NCBI RefSeq assembly: GCF_018207095.1
Contig: NZ_QOCZ01000047.1
Span: forward strand, 1 to 32,903
DNA length: 32,903 nucleotides
Direction: 5' to 3'
From: Nocardiopsis sp. MG754419
GTDB lineage: Bacteria > Actinomycetota > Actinomycetes > Streptosporangiales > Streptosporangiaceae
The notes beneath the pieces are model-generated. The model was given only the letters and a program-made list of their open reading frames with translations, searched no databases and was not told the origin of the DNA. The position numbers and the translations under genes were made by a program. Shown here piece after piece: positions 7,925 to 15,651 of this stretch (the first letter of the stretch is position 1; the number at the start of each line of letters is the position of its first letter).

Positions 7925-9147
7925 ACCACACCCGCCTCTCTGAGCGCGTCGACGTCGTCCTGGTCGAATCCGGATTCCCCGAGGATCTGATCGGTGTGCT
8001 CGCCCAGCAGGGGCGGCGAGCGGTCGGGGCCGAGGGCGGAGCCGTCGACGTGCACGCCGCTGCCGAGCACCCGGAGTTCACGGTCCTCGTCACCGGGGAA
8101 GGGCAGGGTGCGCACGAGCCCCCGATGGGCGACGTGGTCCAGTTCGAGCGCCTCGCGGACGCTGAGCACCCGGGCCGCGGGGACCCCGGCCTCGGAGAGG
8201 ATGTGCTCCCACTCGGCCGCGGACCTCTCCGCGAGGCGTTCCTCCAGCGCCTCGCGCAGGGCGACGCGGTGGGACTTGCGGCCCTCACGGGTGGCGAAGC
8301 GGGGGTCCTCGACGAGTTCGGGGGCCGCGAGACGGGCGCACAGGATCTCGAACTGTTCCTGCTTGTTGGCGGCGATGTTGAGCGTGCCCTCGCCGGTGGA
8401 GAAGGTGCCGGACGGGGCGGCGGTGGCGTTCTCGTTGCCGATCCGCGAGGGTTCGACACCGGCCGAGAGGTAGTTGGACACGCCCCAGCCCATGGCGGTG
8501 ATCGCCGTCTCCAGCATCGAGACGTCGAGGCGGGACCCCTCACCGGTGCGTTCGCGCCGGACCAGGGCACCGGAGATCGCGAACGCCGCGGCCAGACCGC
8601 CCATGACGTCGGCGATGGGGAAACCGGCGCGCAGGGGGCCGGTCTCCTCCGTCCCGGTGGCGTCCATCATGCCGGACAGCCCCTGGATGATCTGGTCGTA
8701 GGCGGGCCGGTCGCTCAACGGCCCGTCCGCTCCGAAGCCGGACACGGCGCAGTACACCAGGCCCGGGTTGATCTCGCTCAGTTCGTCCCAGCCGAACCCC
8801 AGCCGCTCCATGACGCCGGGGCGGAAGTTCTCGATGAGGACGTCGGCGTCCCGGACCAGGCGCCGCATGACCCGTCGCCCCTCGGGGGCCTTGAGGTTCA
8901 GGGTCAGTGACCGTTTGCCCGCGTTCTGGGCCAGGAAGGACGCGCCCACGCGCCGCTCGTTCAGTTCCGAGGAGGCGCCGAGCTGTCGAGCGAGGTCACC
9001 GGAGGCGGGGACCTCCACCTTGACCACGTCCGCCCCCATGAGGGAGAGCTGGTACCCGGCGTAGGGCCCGGCCAGCACGTTGGTCAGGTCCAGGACACGG
9101 ACCCCCGCGAGGGGGAGGGTGTCCCGCGGGGCCGTCGCGGCGCTCAT
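7921..9147 (-). CDS. Class III (CaiB/BaiF/formyl-CoA transferase family) CoA-transferase
   Basis: 408 residues, the standard family length. It starts with LAGVRVLDLTNVLAGPYAGY and has DVLIENFRPGVMERLGF, the Asp180 region FPIADVMGG (position of the catalytic aspartate that forms the acyl anhydride), and GNENATAAPSGTF. These enzymes move CoA between carboxylic acids without ATP. The ATG at 9147 overlaps the iclR stop (ATGA), and its own stop overlaps the lyase start, so three genes are coupled. The context suggests activation of an imported tricarboxylate to its CoA thioester, for example citrate to citryl-CoA with acetyl- or succinyl-CoA as donor; this is inference. Other dicarboxylates such as mesaconate or itaconate are alternatives. 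Confidence 0.9.
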   Translation of the reverse strand: MSAATAPRDTLPLAGVRVLDLTNVLAGPYAGYQLSLMGADVVKVEVPASGDLARQLGASSELNERRVGASFLAQNAGKRSLTLNLKAPEGRRVMRRLVRDADVLIENFRPGVMERLGFGWDELSEINPGLVYCAVSGFGADGPLSDRPAYDQIIQGLSGMMDATGTEETGPLRAGFPIADVMGGLAAAFAISGALVRRERTGEGSRLDVSMLETAITAMGWGVSNYLSAGVEPSRIGNENATAAPSGTFSTGEGTLNIAANKQEQFEILCARLAAPELVEDPRFATREGRKSHRVALREALEERLAERSAAEWEHILSEAGVPAARVLSVREALELDHVAHRGLVRTLPFPGDEDRELRVLGSGVHVDGSALGPDRSPPLLGEHTDQILGESGFDQDDVDALREAGVV

Positions 9148-9938
9148 CTGTGCTCCTTGTCGTCGGACACCACGTGCTCGGAGGCCGGGTCGAACCCGAT
9201 CCGGCCGATGCGCAGCGCGGCCTCGCGCACCGCTCCGCTGAAGGCGCGGACGGCGGCTTCGGTGAACCGCGCGGTGGGGCCGCCCACGGCCAGGGCCGCG
9301 ACGGGCGCGGGCCCACCGCGGGCTCCGAGCACCGGGGCCGCGACACCGGAGGCACCGTGCTCGCGTTCGCCGTGGCTGACCGCGTAGCCCTGGCTCTCGG
9401 CCTCGGCGATCTCCGTGCGGAGGCGGTCGAGGTACTGCGGCCCGTGGGGGGAGGCCGCGGCGACGCGGCGCACCACCGACTCGGGGACACCGACGAGGAG
9501 CACCTTGCTGGCCGCGCCGCCCCAGAGGGGCATCTCGTCACCGGTGTTGACGACGTGGCGGAGGCGTTGGGGCCCCTCCTCCTGGGCGACGCAGACACGC
9601 ACGGCGTCGGCGCGCACGTAGAGGTTGACCGTTTCGGAGGTCTCGACGGTGAGGTCCCGCATGATCGCGCGGATCGACTCGGGCACCTGCCAGATGGCGT
9701 GGGCCAGCCGCGCCCAGCGCAGCAGACCCGGTCCGGCTCCGATGCGACCGTCCGAACCGGTCCACAGCAGCCCTCGCTGTTCGAGGGTGCCGACCAGCCG
9801 CAGGACGGTGGTCTTGGCCAGTCCGGTCAGTTCCACCAGTTCCCGCGTGGTGTAGCGCTGGTTCCTCTCGTCGTAGAGGTCCAGCAGGTCGAGGGCGCGC
9901 ACCACACTGCGCACGCCCCCTTCGGCATCGCCCGCCAT
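9144..9938 (-). CDS. IclR-family transcriptional regulator
   Basis: 264 residues. The N-terminal winged helix-turn-helix (about 10-65) includes SVVRALDLLDLYDERNQRYT and ELVELTGLAKTTVLRLVGTL. Residues ~80-250 form the IclR effector domain (GDEMPLWGGAASKVLL, GYAVSHGEREHGASGVAAPV). The ATG at 9938 is preferred: GGGAG lies about five bases upstream, and IclR proteins commonly start a few residues before GGVRSVVRALDLL. A GTG at 9959 would place the start inside the palindromic operator. It heads the CoA-transferase/lyase operon and faces tctCBA; matching palindromes before both arms suggest autoregulation and control of the importer, with the imported carboxylate or its CoA ester as ligand. Confidence 0.92.
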   Translation of the reverse strand: MAGDAEGGVRSVVRALDLLDLYDERNQRYTTRELVELTGLAKTTVLRLVGTLEQRGLLWTGSDGRIGAGPGLLRWARLAHAIWQVPESIRAIMRDLTVETSETVNLYVRADAVRVCVAQEEGPQRLRHVVNTGDEMPLWGGAASKVLLVGVPESVVRRVAAASPHGPQYLDRLRTEIAEAESQGYAVSHGEREHGASGVAAPVLGARGGPAPVAALAVGGPTARFTEAAVRAFSGAVREAALRIGRIGFDPASEHVVSDDKEHR

Positions 9939-9952
9939 CACACTCCCGTCGC

Positions 9953-9969
9953 GGTCCACCTGGTGGACC
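9953..9969. promoter_or_regulatory. IclR operator, copy 1
   Basis: GGTCCACC-T-GGTGGACC is a perfect 17-bp palindrome lying 15 bases before the iclR ATG. Its 15-bp core GTCCACCTGGTGGAC recurs at 10189-10203. Confidence 0.75.
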
Positions 9970-10132
9970 TTATGGACTACTAGATGGTTCTCTGCGGGTC
10001 AGAGTAACCCAGGCGCCTCACGATCCGCCAGAGGCCCCCGATCCCGGACCTCCCCGAAGCGAGCGCTCTGTCCAGGCATGATGTGGACAGGACGGCGTGA
10101 CGACTTCGTTAAGGAAAGATTTCCGCGACGCA

Positions 10133-10161
10133 TTGACACCGTTGCGAGTGATTTGCATCAT
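10133..10161 (+). promoter_or_regulatory. Promoter of tctCBA
   Basis: A perfect TTGACA (10133-10138), a 17-base spacer and CATCAT (10156-10161) predict a transcript start near 10168. Operator 2 would then lie about 20 bases downstream, in the leader. Confidence 0.6.
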
Positions 10162-10188
10162 TCTCTGAACCAATGAGCGGCCCATCAA

Positions 10189-10203
10189 GTCCACCTGGTG
10201 GAC
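10189..10203. promoter_or_regulatory. IclR operator, copy 2
   Basis: GTCCACCTGGTGGAC, identical to the core of the palindrome at 9954-9968, placed between the predicted tctC transcript start and its ribosome site. Confidence 0.75.
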
Positions 10204-10226
10204 CAGAGGGTCGAGAGGGAGTGAAG

Positions 10227-11225
10227 ATGGACAAGCAGCGCACCCTGCGTGCGGCGGGGGCCGTGTGCGCGGCGCTCGTCGTGGGTGCCGCCGCGGTGAA
10301 CGCCGCGCTCTCGCAGACGCACGAGTCCCAGGCCCGCGCCCGCGCCCGCGTGGACATCGTGGTGCCCGCCGACCCGGGCGGCGGGTGGGACCTGGTCGCG
10401 CGGGAGGCACAGCACGCGATGCGGCTGAACGGCATCGTGGCCAACACCCAGGTCCTCAACCTGCCCGGCGCCGGCGGCACGATCGGCCTGGCACAGACCG
10501 TACGGCGCGAGGGCAACGCGACCACCCTGATGACCACGGGCACCGTCATGATCGGCGGCATCATCGTCAACGACTCCGCGCAGACGCTGGCGGACGTGGT
10601 GCCCATCGCCCGGGTCGCCGACGACTACGAGGTCTTCGTGGTCCGGGACGACTCGCCCCTCCAGGACATGAACGACCTGATCGAGGCGTGGGAGGACGAC
10701 CCGGGTTCGGTGGCCGTCGGCGGCGGCTCCCTCGGAGGCACCGACCACCTCCTGGCCGGGCTCGCCGCCCAGTCCCAGGGCATCGGCCCCTCGGACGTCA
10801 ACTACATCCCGTTCGCGGGCGGCGCCCAGGCGCTCACCTCCCTGCTCTCGGGCAGCATCGACGTCGGCGTCTCGGGTTACAACGAGTTCAGCGACCAGGT
10901 GGAGACGGGCAACCTCCGGGTGCTCGGGGTCTCCGCCGAGGAACGGGTCCCCGGCCTGGAGGACCACCCCACCCTTCCCGAACAGGGCGTGGACGCCGTG
11001 CTGCCCAACTGGCGCGGCTTCATGGCACCACCGGGGATCACCGAGGAGGAACGCGCGGAGCTGACGGCCATCGTGGAGGAGATGGTCGCCACCCCCGAGT
11101 GGCGGGACACGCTGGAACGCAACCGGTGGGACGACACCTTCCAGTCCGGGCCGGAGTTCGAGGAGTTCCTGCGCGAAGAGATCACCCGCATCACCGCCGT
11201 CACCGAGGACCTGGGACTGTCATGA
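10227..11225 (+). CDS. tctC: Tripartite tricarboxylate transporter, periplasmic-type binding protein TctC
   Basis: 332 residues. An N-terminal signal or anchor (residues ~7-29, hydrophobic, no lipobox cysteine) is followed by the Bug/TctC fold: VDIVVPADPGGGWDLVARE, VLNLPGAGGTIGLAQ, GGSLGGTDHLL, NYIPFAGGAQALTSLLSG and DVGVSGYNEF, all typical of this family. It captures a carboxylate outside the membrane and delivers it to TctAB. The ATG at 10227 follows GAGGGAG; an earlier ATG at 10173 would translate through operator 2 and adds a non-conserved stretch. The stop overlaps the tctB start. In most actinobacteria such proteins are lipid-anchored; lack of a cysteine here suggests anchoring by the uncleaved hydrophobic segment or secretion. 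Confidence 0.92.
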   Translation: MDKQRTLRAAGAVCAALVVGAAAVNAALSQTHESQARARARVDIVVPADPGGGWDLVAREAQHAMRLNGIVANTQVLNLPGAGGTIGLAQTVRREGNATTLMTTGTVMIGGIIVNDSAQTLADVVPIARVADDYEVFVVRDDSPLQDMNDLIEAWEDDPGSVAVGGGSLGGTDHLLAGLAAQSQGIGPSDVNYIPFAGGAQALTSLLSGSIDVGVSGYNEFSDQVETGNLRVLGVSAEERVPGLEDHPTLPEQGVDAVLPNWRGFMAPPGITEEERAELTAIVEEMVATPEWRDTLERNRWDDTFQSGPEFEEFLREEITRITAVTEDLGLS

Positions 11226-11842
11226 ACCGACTGAGAGAATCCGCTCCGGACGCGCCCGTGGGCGGAGCGACCGACCACACGTCCCACTCCTGGTGGACGG
11301 GGCGCAGTGAGATCTTCGTGGGTCTGCTCGTCATCGGCGTCGGCCTCTTCCTCACCTCGCAGACGCTGGCCATGCACGTTCCGGACACCTCCACCGGACC
11401 GGGCCCCCAACTCTTCCCCGGCCTGGTGTCCGGGCTGATGGTGGTCCTGGGCGGGCTCCTGGTGTTCCAGGTCGTCCGTACTCCGGCCGCGCCGGCAGAG
11501 GAACAGGCGCAGGAGCAGGAGCAGACGGACGAGACCGCGTCCGCCGGGGTCGTCGGTGAACTCGTCGAGGGCCAGGAGCCCCGACGTACCGCCACGCACA
11601 GCGACTGGCGCACGGTCGGCCTCGTCCTGGCCTCGGTCGTCGCCTTCGCCGTACTGCTGCAGCCCCTGGGCTGGCTGCTGTCCGGAGCCCTGTTGTTCTT
11701 CGGGGTGAGCTGGGCCTTCGGAGGCCGTCGACCGCTGTTCGAGGCGGCCGTCGCCCTGGTCTACTCGGCCGTCGTCCAACTCGCCTTCGTGGCGGGTCTG
11801 GGCCTGAACCTGCCCTCCGGGATCCTGGGAGGTGTGCTCTGA
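11222..11842 (+). CDS. tctB: Tripartite tricarboxylate transporter small membrane subunit TctB
   Basis: 206 residues, with about four membrane segments: near 28-47 (FVGLLVIGVGLFLTSQ), 60-82 (FPGLVSGLMVVLGGLLVFQV), 132-165 (VGLVLASVVAFAVLLQPLG and beyond) and 175-200. Between segments two and three lies a 45-residue Glu/Gln-rich loop, longer than usual. The PGPQLFPGLVSGLMV stretch is the TctB signature region. The ATG overlaps the tctC stop (ATGA), and its stop shares a base with the tctA start (TGATG), so all three subunits are coupled. It acts with TctA in cation-driven carboxylate uptake. Confidence 0.9.
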   Translation: MNRLRESAPDAPVGGATDHTSHSWWTGRSEIFVGLLVIGVGLFLTSQTLAMHVPDTSTGPGPQLFPGLVSGLMVVLGGLLVFQVVRTPAAPAEEQAQEQEQTDETASAGVVGELVEGQEPRRTATHSDWRTVGLVLASVVAFAVLLQPLGWLLSGALLFFGVSWAFGGRRPLFEAAVALVYSAVVQLAFVAGLGLNLPSGILGGVL

Positions 11843-13395
11843 TGGACACCCTCATGCTGCTGGGAGGCGGTTTCGCCGCCGCCCTGACCCCGGAGAACCT
11901 CCTGTGGGCGTTCGTCGGCGTGGTGTTGGGCACCGCCGTCGGTGTGCTCCCCGGGCTGGGCTCGGCGATGGCCGTGGCGCTCCTGTTGCCGGTCACCTTC
12001 AAGCTCGACCCCACCGGTGCCTTCATCATGTTCACGGCCGTGTACTACGGCGGTCTGTTCGGTGACTCCACCACGTCCATCCTCATGAACACGCCGGGCA
12101 ACAGTTCGGCGATCGCCACCGCGATCGAGGGCCACAAGATGGCCAAGCGCGGCAAGGCCTCCCAGGCCCTGGCGACCTCGGCGATCGGCGCGTTCATCGG
12201 CGCGGTGGTCTCCACGGCCGTGGTCGCGTTCTTCTCCGGTGTCATCATCGACATCGCCCTCCGGTTCGGTCCCGCCGAGTACTTCGCCCTGGCGGTCTTC
12301 GCCTTCGTGGCCACCTCCGCGGTCGTCGCCCAGTCCATGGTGCGCGGTCTCATCGCCCTGACCCTGGGGTTGGGCATCGCCATGGTCGGCATCGACGCCC
12401 AGAGCGGCGCCGCCCGGTTCACCCTCGGCGTGCCCTCCCTCTTCGAGGGCATCGGCATCGTCACCGTGACCGTCGGTCTGCTCGCCCTGGGCGAGGTGCT
12501 GCACGTGGCCTCCCGCATTCACCGGCAGGGTCCCGACGCGCAGCCGATCCGGACCGGCGGAACGCTCTGGCTGGGGCGCGGCGACCTGCGCCGGGCCGTG
12601 CCGGCCTGGCTGCGCGGCCTCGGCTTCGGTCTTCCCTTCGGCACCATTCCGGCCGGTGGATCGGAGATCCCGACCTTCCTGGCCTACGGAACCGAGCGCA
12701 AGCTCTCCCAGCTCAGAGCCCGGCGCGGCAAGCGTCCCGACGAGTTCGGCAAGGGCGCGATCGAGGGTGTGGCGGCACCGGAGGCGGCGGCCAGCGCGAC
12801 CGCCGGCACGGCGATGGGCGCCCTGCTCGGGCTGGGTCTGCCGACCTCGGCCACGGCCGCCATCATGCTCGCCGCGTTCCAGCAGTACGGCATGCAGCCC
12901 GGCCCCCTGCTCTTCGAGCGCAACGCCGACCTCGTGTGGGCTCTGCTGGCGAGCCTGTTCATCGGCAGCGTGATGCTGTTGATCCTCAACCTGCCCTTCG
13001 CGCCGTTGTGGGCCAAACTGCTGCTCATCCCGAAGCGGTACCTGTACGCGGGGATCACCGGATTCGCGGTGCTGGGTGTCTACGCCTCCTCGTACGCGAT
13101 CACCGACCTGTGGTTGCTGATCCTCCTGGGATTGCTGGGCTTCATGATGCGTCGGTACGCGATCCCCGTCGCCCCGGTGCTCATCGCCGTCATCCTCGGT
13201 CCCCTGGCGGAGACCGAGCTGCGGCGCGGGCTGGCGATCGGGCAGGGGGACGTCGGGGTCATGTTCACCGGGCCCATCACACTGGGCATCTACACGGTCA
13301 TCCTGCTCGCGGTCGGGATCGTCGTGGTGGCGCGGGTGCGCTCCGCCAGGCGTGCGACCGCGTCGACCGCACCCGAGTCGACGCCGACCGGGTGA
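11842..13395 (+). CDS. tctA: Tripartite tricarboxylate transporter large permease TctA
   Basis: 517 residues, full family length, about eleven to twelve membrane segments. Both TctA signature regions are present: [20 protein letters not shown] near residue 34 and its repeat-half counterpart [18 protein letters not shown] near 328, plus [20 protein letters not shown] (about 89) and [20 protein letters not shown] (about 308). It forms the transport channel of the TTT system; known members carry citrate, tartrate, tricarballylate or terephthalate. The enzyme pair on the other strand points to citrate or a near analogue. A strong hairpin begins four bases after the stop. Confidence 0.95.
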   Translation: MDTLMLLGGGFAAALTPENLLWAFVGVVLGTAVGVLPGLGSAMAVALLLPVTFKLDPTGAFIMFTAVYYGGLFGDSTTSILMNTPGNSSAIATAIEGHKMAKRGKASQALATSAIGAFIGAVVSTAVVAFFSGVIIDIALRFGPAEYFALAVFAFVATSAVVAQSMVRGLIALTLGLGIAMVGIDAQSGAARFTLGVPSLFEGIGIVTVTVGLLALGEVLHVASRIHRQGPDAQPIRTGGTLWLGRGDLRRAVPAWLRGLGFGLPFGTIPAGGSEIPTFLAYGTERKLSQLRARRGKRPDEFGKGAIEGVAAPEAAASATAGTAMGALLGLGLPTSATAAIMLAAFQQYGMQPGPLLFERNADLVWALLASLFIGSVMLLILNLPFAPLWAKLLLIPKRYLYAGITGFAVLGVYASSYAITDLWLLILLGLLGFMMRRYAIPVAPVLIAVILGPLAETELRRGLAIGQGDVGVMFTGPITLGIYTVILLAVGIVVVARVRSARRATASTAPESTPTG

Positions 13396-13399
13396 TCCG

Positions 13400-13443
13400 G
13401 GGCGGCCGGTCGGGAGGCACATCGTGTTCCCGGTCGGCCGCCC
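13400..13443 (+). terminator. Terminator of tctCBA
   Basis: GGGCGGCCG (13400-13408) pairs with CGGCCGCCC (13435-13443), and the stem continues inward to about 13415/13428 with two G-T pairs, giving about 16 pairs. It lies directly after the tctA stop. Confidence 0.75.
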
Positions 13444-13704
13444 TCGGGGCGCGTGGCCCCGGGGTCACAGACCGGGGGCTCGGCGCCTTGGGCAGGTGGG
13501 CACCCGGGGAGCGCGGCCGGGCGCGCGCGTGCGGCCGGGATCCAGAGACCGGGGGACCGAGGACCTTGGACCGCGGCGACCCTACCCACCGGTCTCGTGG
13601 CCCGGAGTGACATCGGCCCACCGGAGCGCAATGGCGCGTGTCACAAACATCCACGATGTCGCCGATCCGCCTTGTTGGTGGGGTTTTCGGTCGTCCGCAG
13701 TCCC

Positions 13705-13710
13705 TAGAAT
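13705..13710 (+). promoter_or_regulatory. -10 box of a leaderless promoter
   Basis: TAGAAT (five of six consensus bases) ends seven bases before the ATG at 13718. That puts the transcript start at the A of the start codon, and no ribosome site is present, as expected for a leaderless mRNA. The -35 region is weak. Confidence 0.65.
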
Positions 13711-13717
13711 CCGGTGC

Positions 13718-15523
13718 ATGGAGACCCCCACCCCCGCTTCATCGGCCGCCCCCCATGTCGCCGGTCGTTACCGGTGCGGCGAGAGTGTCCGCCTGAGCGA
13801 CCGGACCCTGCTGTTCGACGCCCACGACACCGATACGGACACACGTGTTCTCGTGGAGATCGACGAGGCCTCCACGGACCACGCGCACGCGTCGGCCCGC
13901 AGGGCGGAACGACTGCACGGCATCGGCCATCCCGTCCTGGTGGAGATCCTCGACCACCGGGTCGAGCGGGGCCGCCCCACGACGGTGTACGCGGCACCGT
14001 TCGGGGAGCCCTTGGCCGACATCATCGGAGAGCGGTTCGGTGAGCGCGTGTCCCGGCGTGAGGCCCTGGACATCGTCGACACCCTGCTCTCGGCCCTGGA
14101 GGAGTTCCACGAGGAGGGGCTGGTCCACGGTGTGATCGGTCCGAACACCGTGTTCCTCGCCGACGACGGCGCGGTGCGGCTCCTGCCGGTGGTGGCCGAA
14201 CCCGACGTGGAGGTCGACGATCCGCACGAGGACGTGCGTGCGGTGGGCGATCTCCTGCGCGTCATGATCACCGGTATGGGCGCCGAGGCGGCCCAGGGCG
14301 CGGTCTCCGAGGCCGGTGACGAGTTCGCGCTGCTCGTGGACAAGGCGACGGCGGTCGACCCCGCCCACCGCCCACGCGACGCCTCCCACTACCGGGCCCT
14401 GGTCCGGCGGGCCAAGGACCGTCTGCCCTCCTCCCCGGGCCGGCACGCGGCGTCGGACGCGGTGGAGCAGGGCCCCGTCGACGTCCCGGAGCCCGCGCGG
14501 GGAAGATCGCGCCGTCCCCTCGTCCTGGGGGCCGCGGCCGTCGTCCTCCTGCTCCTGGTGGCGACCCTGGTGACCTGGTCGCTCGCCGGCTCCGGAGGTG
14601 AGGCCGAAGCCGACCCGGCCTCGGCCACCATGCCCGATCTGGTCGGGCTGAGCCCCGATGAGGCGACCGAACGCCTCGACGGCCTGGCCGTGGCCACGGA
14701 GATCTCCTACGACCAGGTCCGCGACGAGGAGATGGAGGCCGGTCTCGTGGCGTCCGTGGCCCCCGAGGAGGGGACCCCACTGGCCGAGGGCGACGCGGTC
14801 ACGATCTCGGTGTCGTCCGGACCCGTGGACCTGGACATGCCCGATCTGGTGGGCGAGGCCGAGTCCGAGGCCCGGGAGGTGCTGGAGGACCTCGGGTTCA
14901 CCGAGGTGACGGTCGTTCAGGAACCCTCCGACTCCGCCGCCTCCGGAACCGTTCTCGACACCGACCCCGAGGCCGGTGAGACGGTCGCCTACGACGCACC
15001 GGTGAGCCTCACGGTCAGCGAGGGCGTCACCCTGCCGGACGTGGTGGGTCTGGACGAGGCCGGGGCGCGATCGGAGATCGCCGAGCTCGGGCTGCTGGTG
15101 GAGGTCGTGGTGGCCGCGGAATCCGACCGGCCCGAGGGCGAGGTGACCGCCCAGTCCCCCGGTGCCGGAGCGATCGTCGAACCGGGCTCGGCGGTGACCC
15201 TGACGGTCGCCCCGGAGGACGAGGAGACCGACGACGCGGAGACCGAACAGCGAGAGCGGGACCCCTCCGATCGGCGCGGTGACCGACAGACCGACGACGG
15301 TCGCGACGACCGCTCTCCGGAGCGACCGGACGAGTCGCCCGACGTCGCGGCGCCCGAGGTCGAGCCCTGCACCTCCGGTACCTGGTCGGAGAGCACCACC
15401 TACACCGAGGGTTCCCGGGTGGTCCACGACGGACGAGAGTACGAGGCGGTGTGGTGGAACAGCGACATCTCCCCCGCGGACACGGCCGACTGGGGGCCGT
15501 GGCGTGAGGTCGGATCGTGCTGA
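13718..15523 (+). CDS. Membrane pseudokinase with three PASTA domains and a C-terminal CBM5/12 chitin-binding-like domain
   Basis: 601 residues. Residues ~15-235 follow the Ser/Thr kinase fold loosely (HPVLVEILDH at 71-80, LVSALEEFHEEGLVHG-like helix, then HGVIGPNTVFL at 137-147), but the catalytic HRDLKPxN motif is HGVIGPN, the DFG position reads LLPVVAE and no VAIK lysine is seen, so it is predicted to be inactive as a kinase. A membrane helix spans about 267-290. Three PASTA repeats follow (about 304-368, 373-436, 437-498; each starts M/LPDLVG or LPDVVG). An Asp/Arg-rich linker (499-550) leads to a domain starting Cys551 with WSESTTY, SRVVHDGREYEAVWW and WGPWREVGSC, the CBM5/12 pattern; Cys551 and Cys601 could form a disulfide. 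The kinase-like part would be cytoplasmic and PASTA/CBM outside. A wall- or glycan-sensing role is inference. Confidence 0.88.
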   Translation: METPTPASSAAPHVAGRYRCGESVRLSDRTLLFDAHDTDTDTRVLVEIDEASTDHAHASARRAERLHGIGHPVLVEILDHRVERGRPTTVYAAPFGEPLADIIGERFGERVSRREALDIVDTLLSALEEFHEEGLVHGVIGPNTVFLADDGAVRLLPVVAEPDVEVDDPHEDVRAVGDLLRVMITGMGAEAAQGAVSEAGDEFALLVDKATAVDPAHRPRDASHYRALVRRAKDRLPSSPGRHAASDAVEQGPVDVPEPARGRSRRPLVLGAAAVVLLLLVATLVTWSLAGSGGEAEADPASATMPDLVGLSPDEATERLDGLAVATEISYDQVRDEEMEAGLVASVAPEEGTPLAEGDAVTISVSSGPVDLDMPDLVGEAESEAREVLEDLGFTEVTVVQEPSDSAASGTVLDTDPEAGETVAYDAPVSLTVSEGVTLPDVVGLDEAGARSEIAELGLLVEVVVAAESDRPEGEVTAQSPGAGAIVEPGSAVTLTVAPEDEETDDAETEQRERDPSDRRGDRQTDDGRDDRSPERPDESPDVAAPEVEPCTSGTWSESTTYTEGSRVVHDGREYEAVWWNSDISPADTADWGPWREVGSC

Positions 15524-15651
15524 TCCACCCGGCGGTCGGATCCCGCTGACGGTGTCCCGGGCACGACGATCCGGGTGAGGACCGCACAGGCCATCATGGA
15601 CCGGGCGGGGGCCTTCCCCTGCGCGTCGCACGACCTCTTCGAAGGAGCCCG

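Larger units (their letters stand above)
9939..10226. promoter_or_regulatory. Divergent iclR / tctC control region
   Basis: The 288 bases between the two starts contain both operators and the plus-strand promoter. On the minus strand CATAAG (9969-9974) could be a weak -10 for iclR next to operator 1. No gene was found here. Confidence 0.6.
13396..13717. other. Intergenic stretch of 322 bases between tctA and the pseudokinase gene
   Basis: It holds the tctCBA terminator at its left end and the leaderless promoter at its right end. The open frame of the pseudokinase continues upstream through this region to 13352, but the translation is Arg/Pro/Gly-rich without domains. Confidence 0.6.

Noticed and set aside
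10265-11842. 525-codon frame that ends as TctB
   Set aside because: Only its last part is TctB; the first two thirds are an out-of-frame reading of tctC, so it is not a fusion.
11761-13422. 553-codon minus-strand frame
   Set aside because: Antisense to tctA, with His/Gln/Gly-rich low-complexity translation.
13352-13717. N-terminal extension of the pseudokinase
   Set aside because: It runs through the tctCBA terminator and the leaderless promoter and adds only Arg/Pro-rich sequence.
13739-15631. 630-codon minus-strand frame
   Set aside because: Antisense to the pseudokinase gene, which has clear domains; codon-bias shadow.
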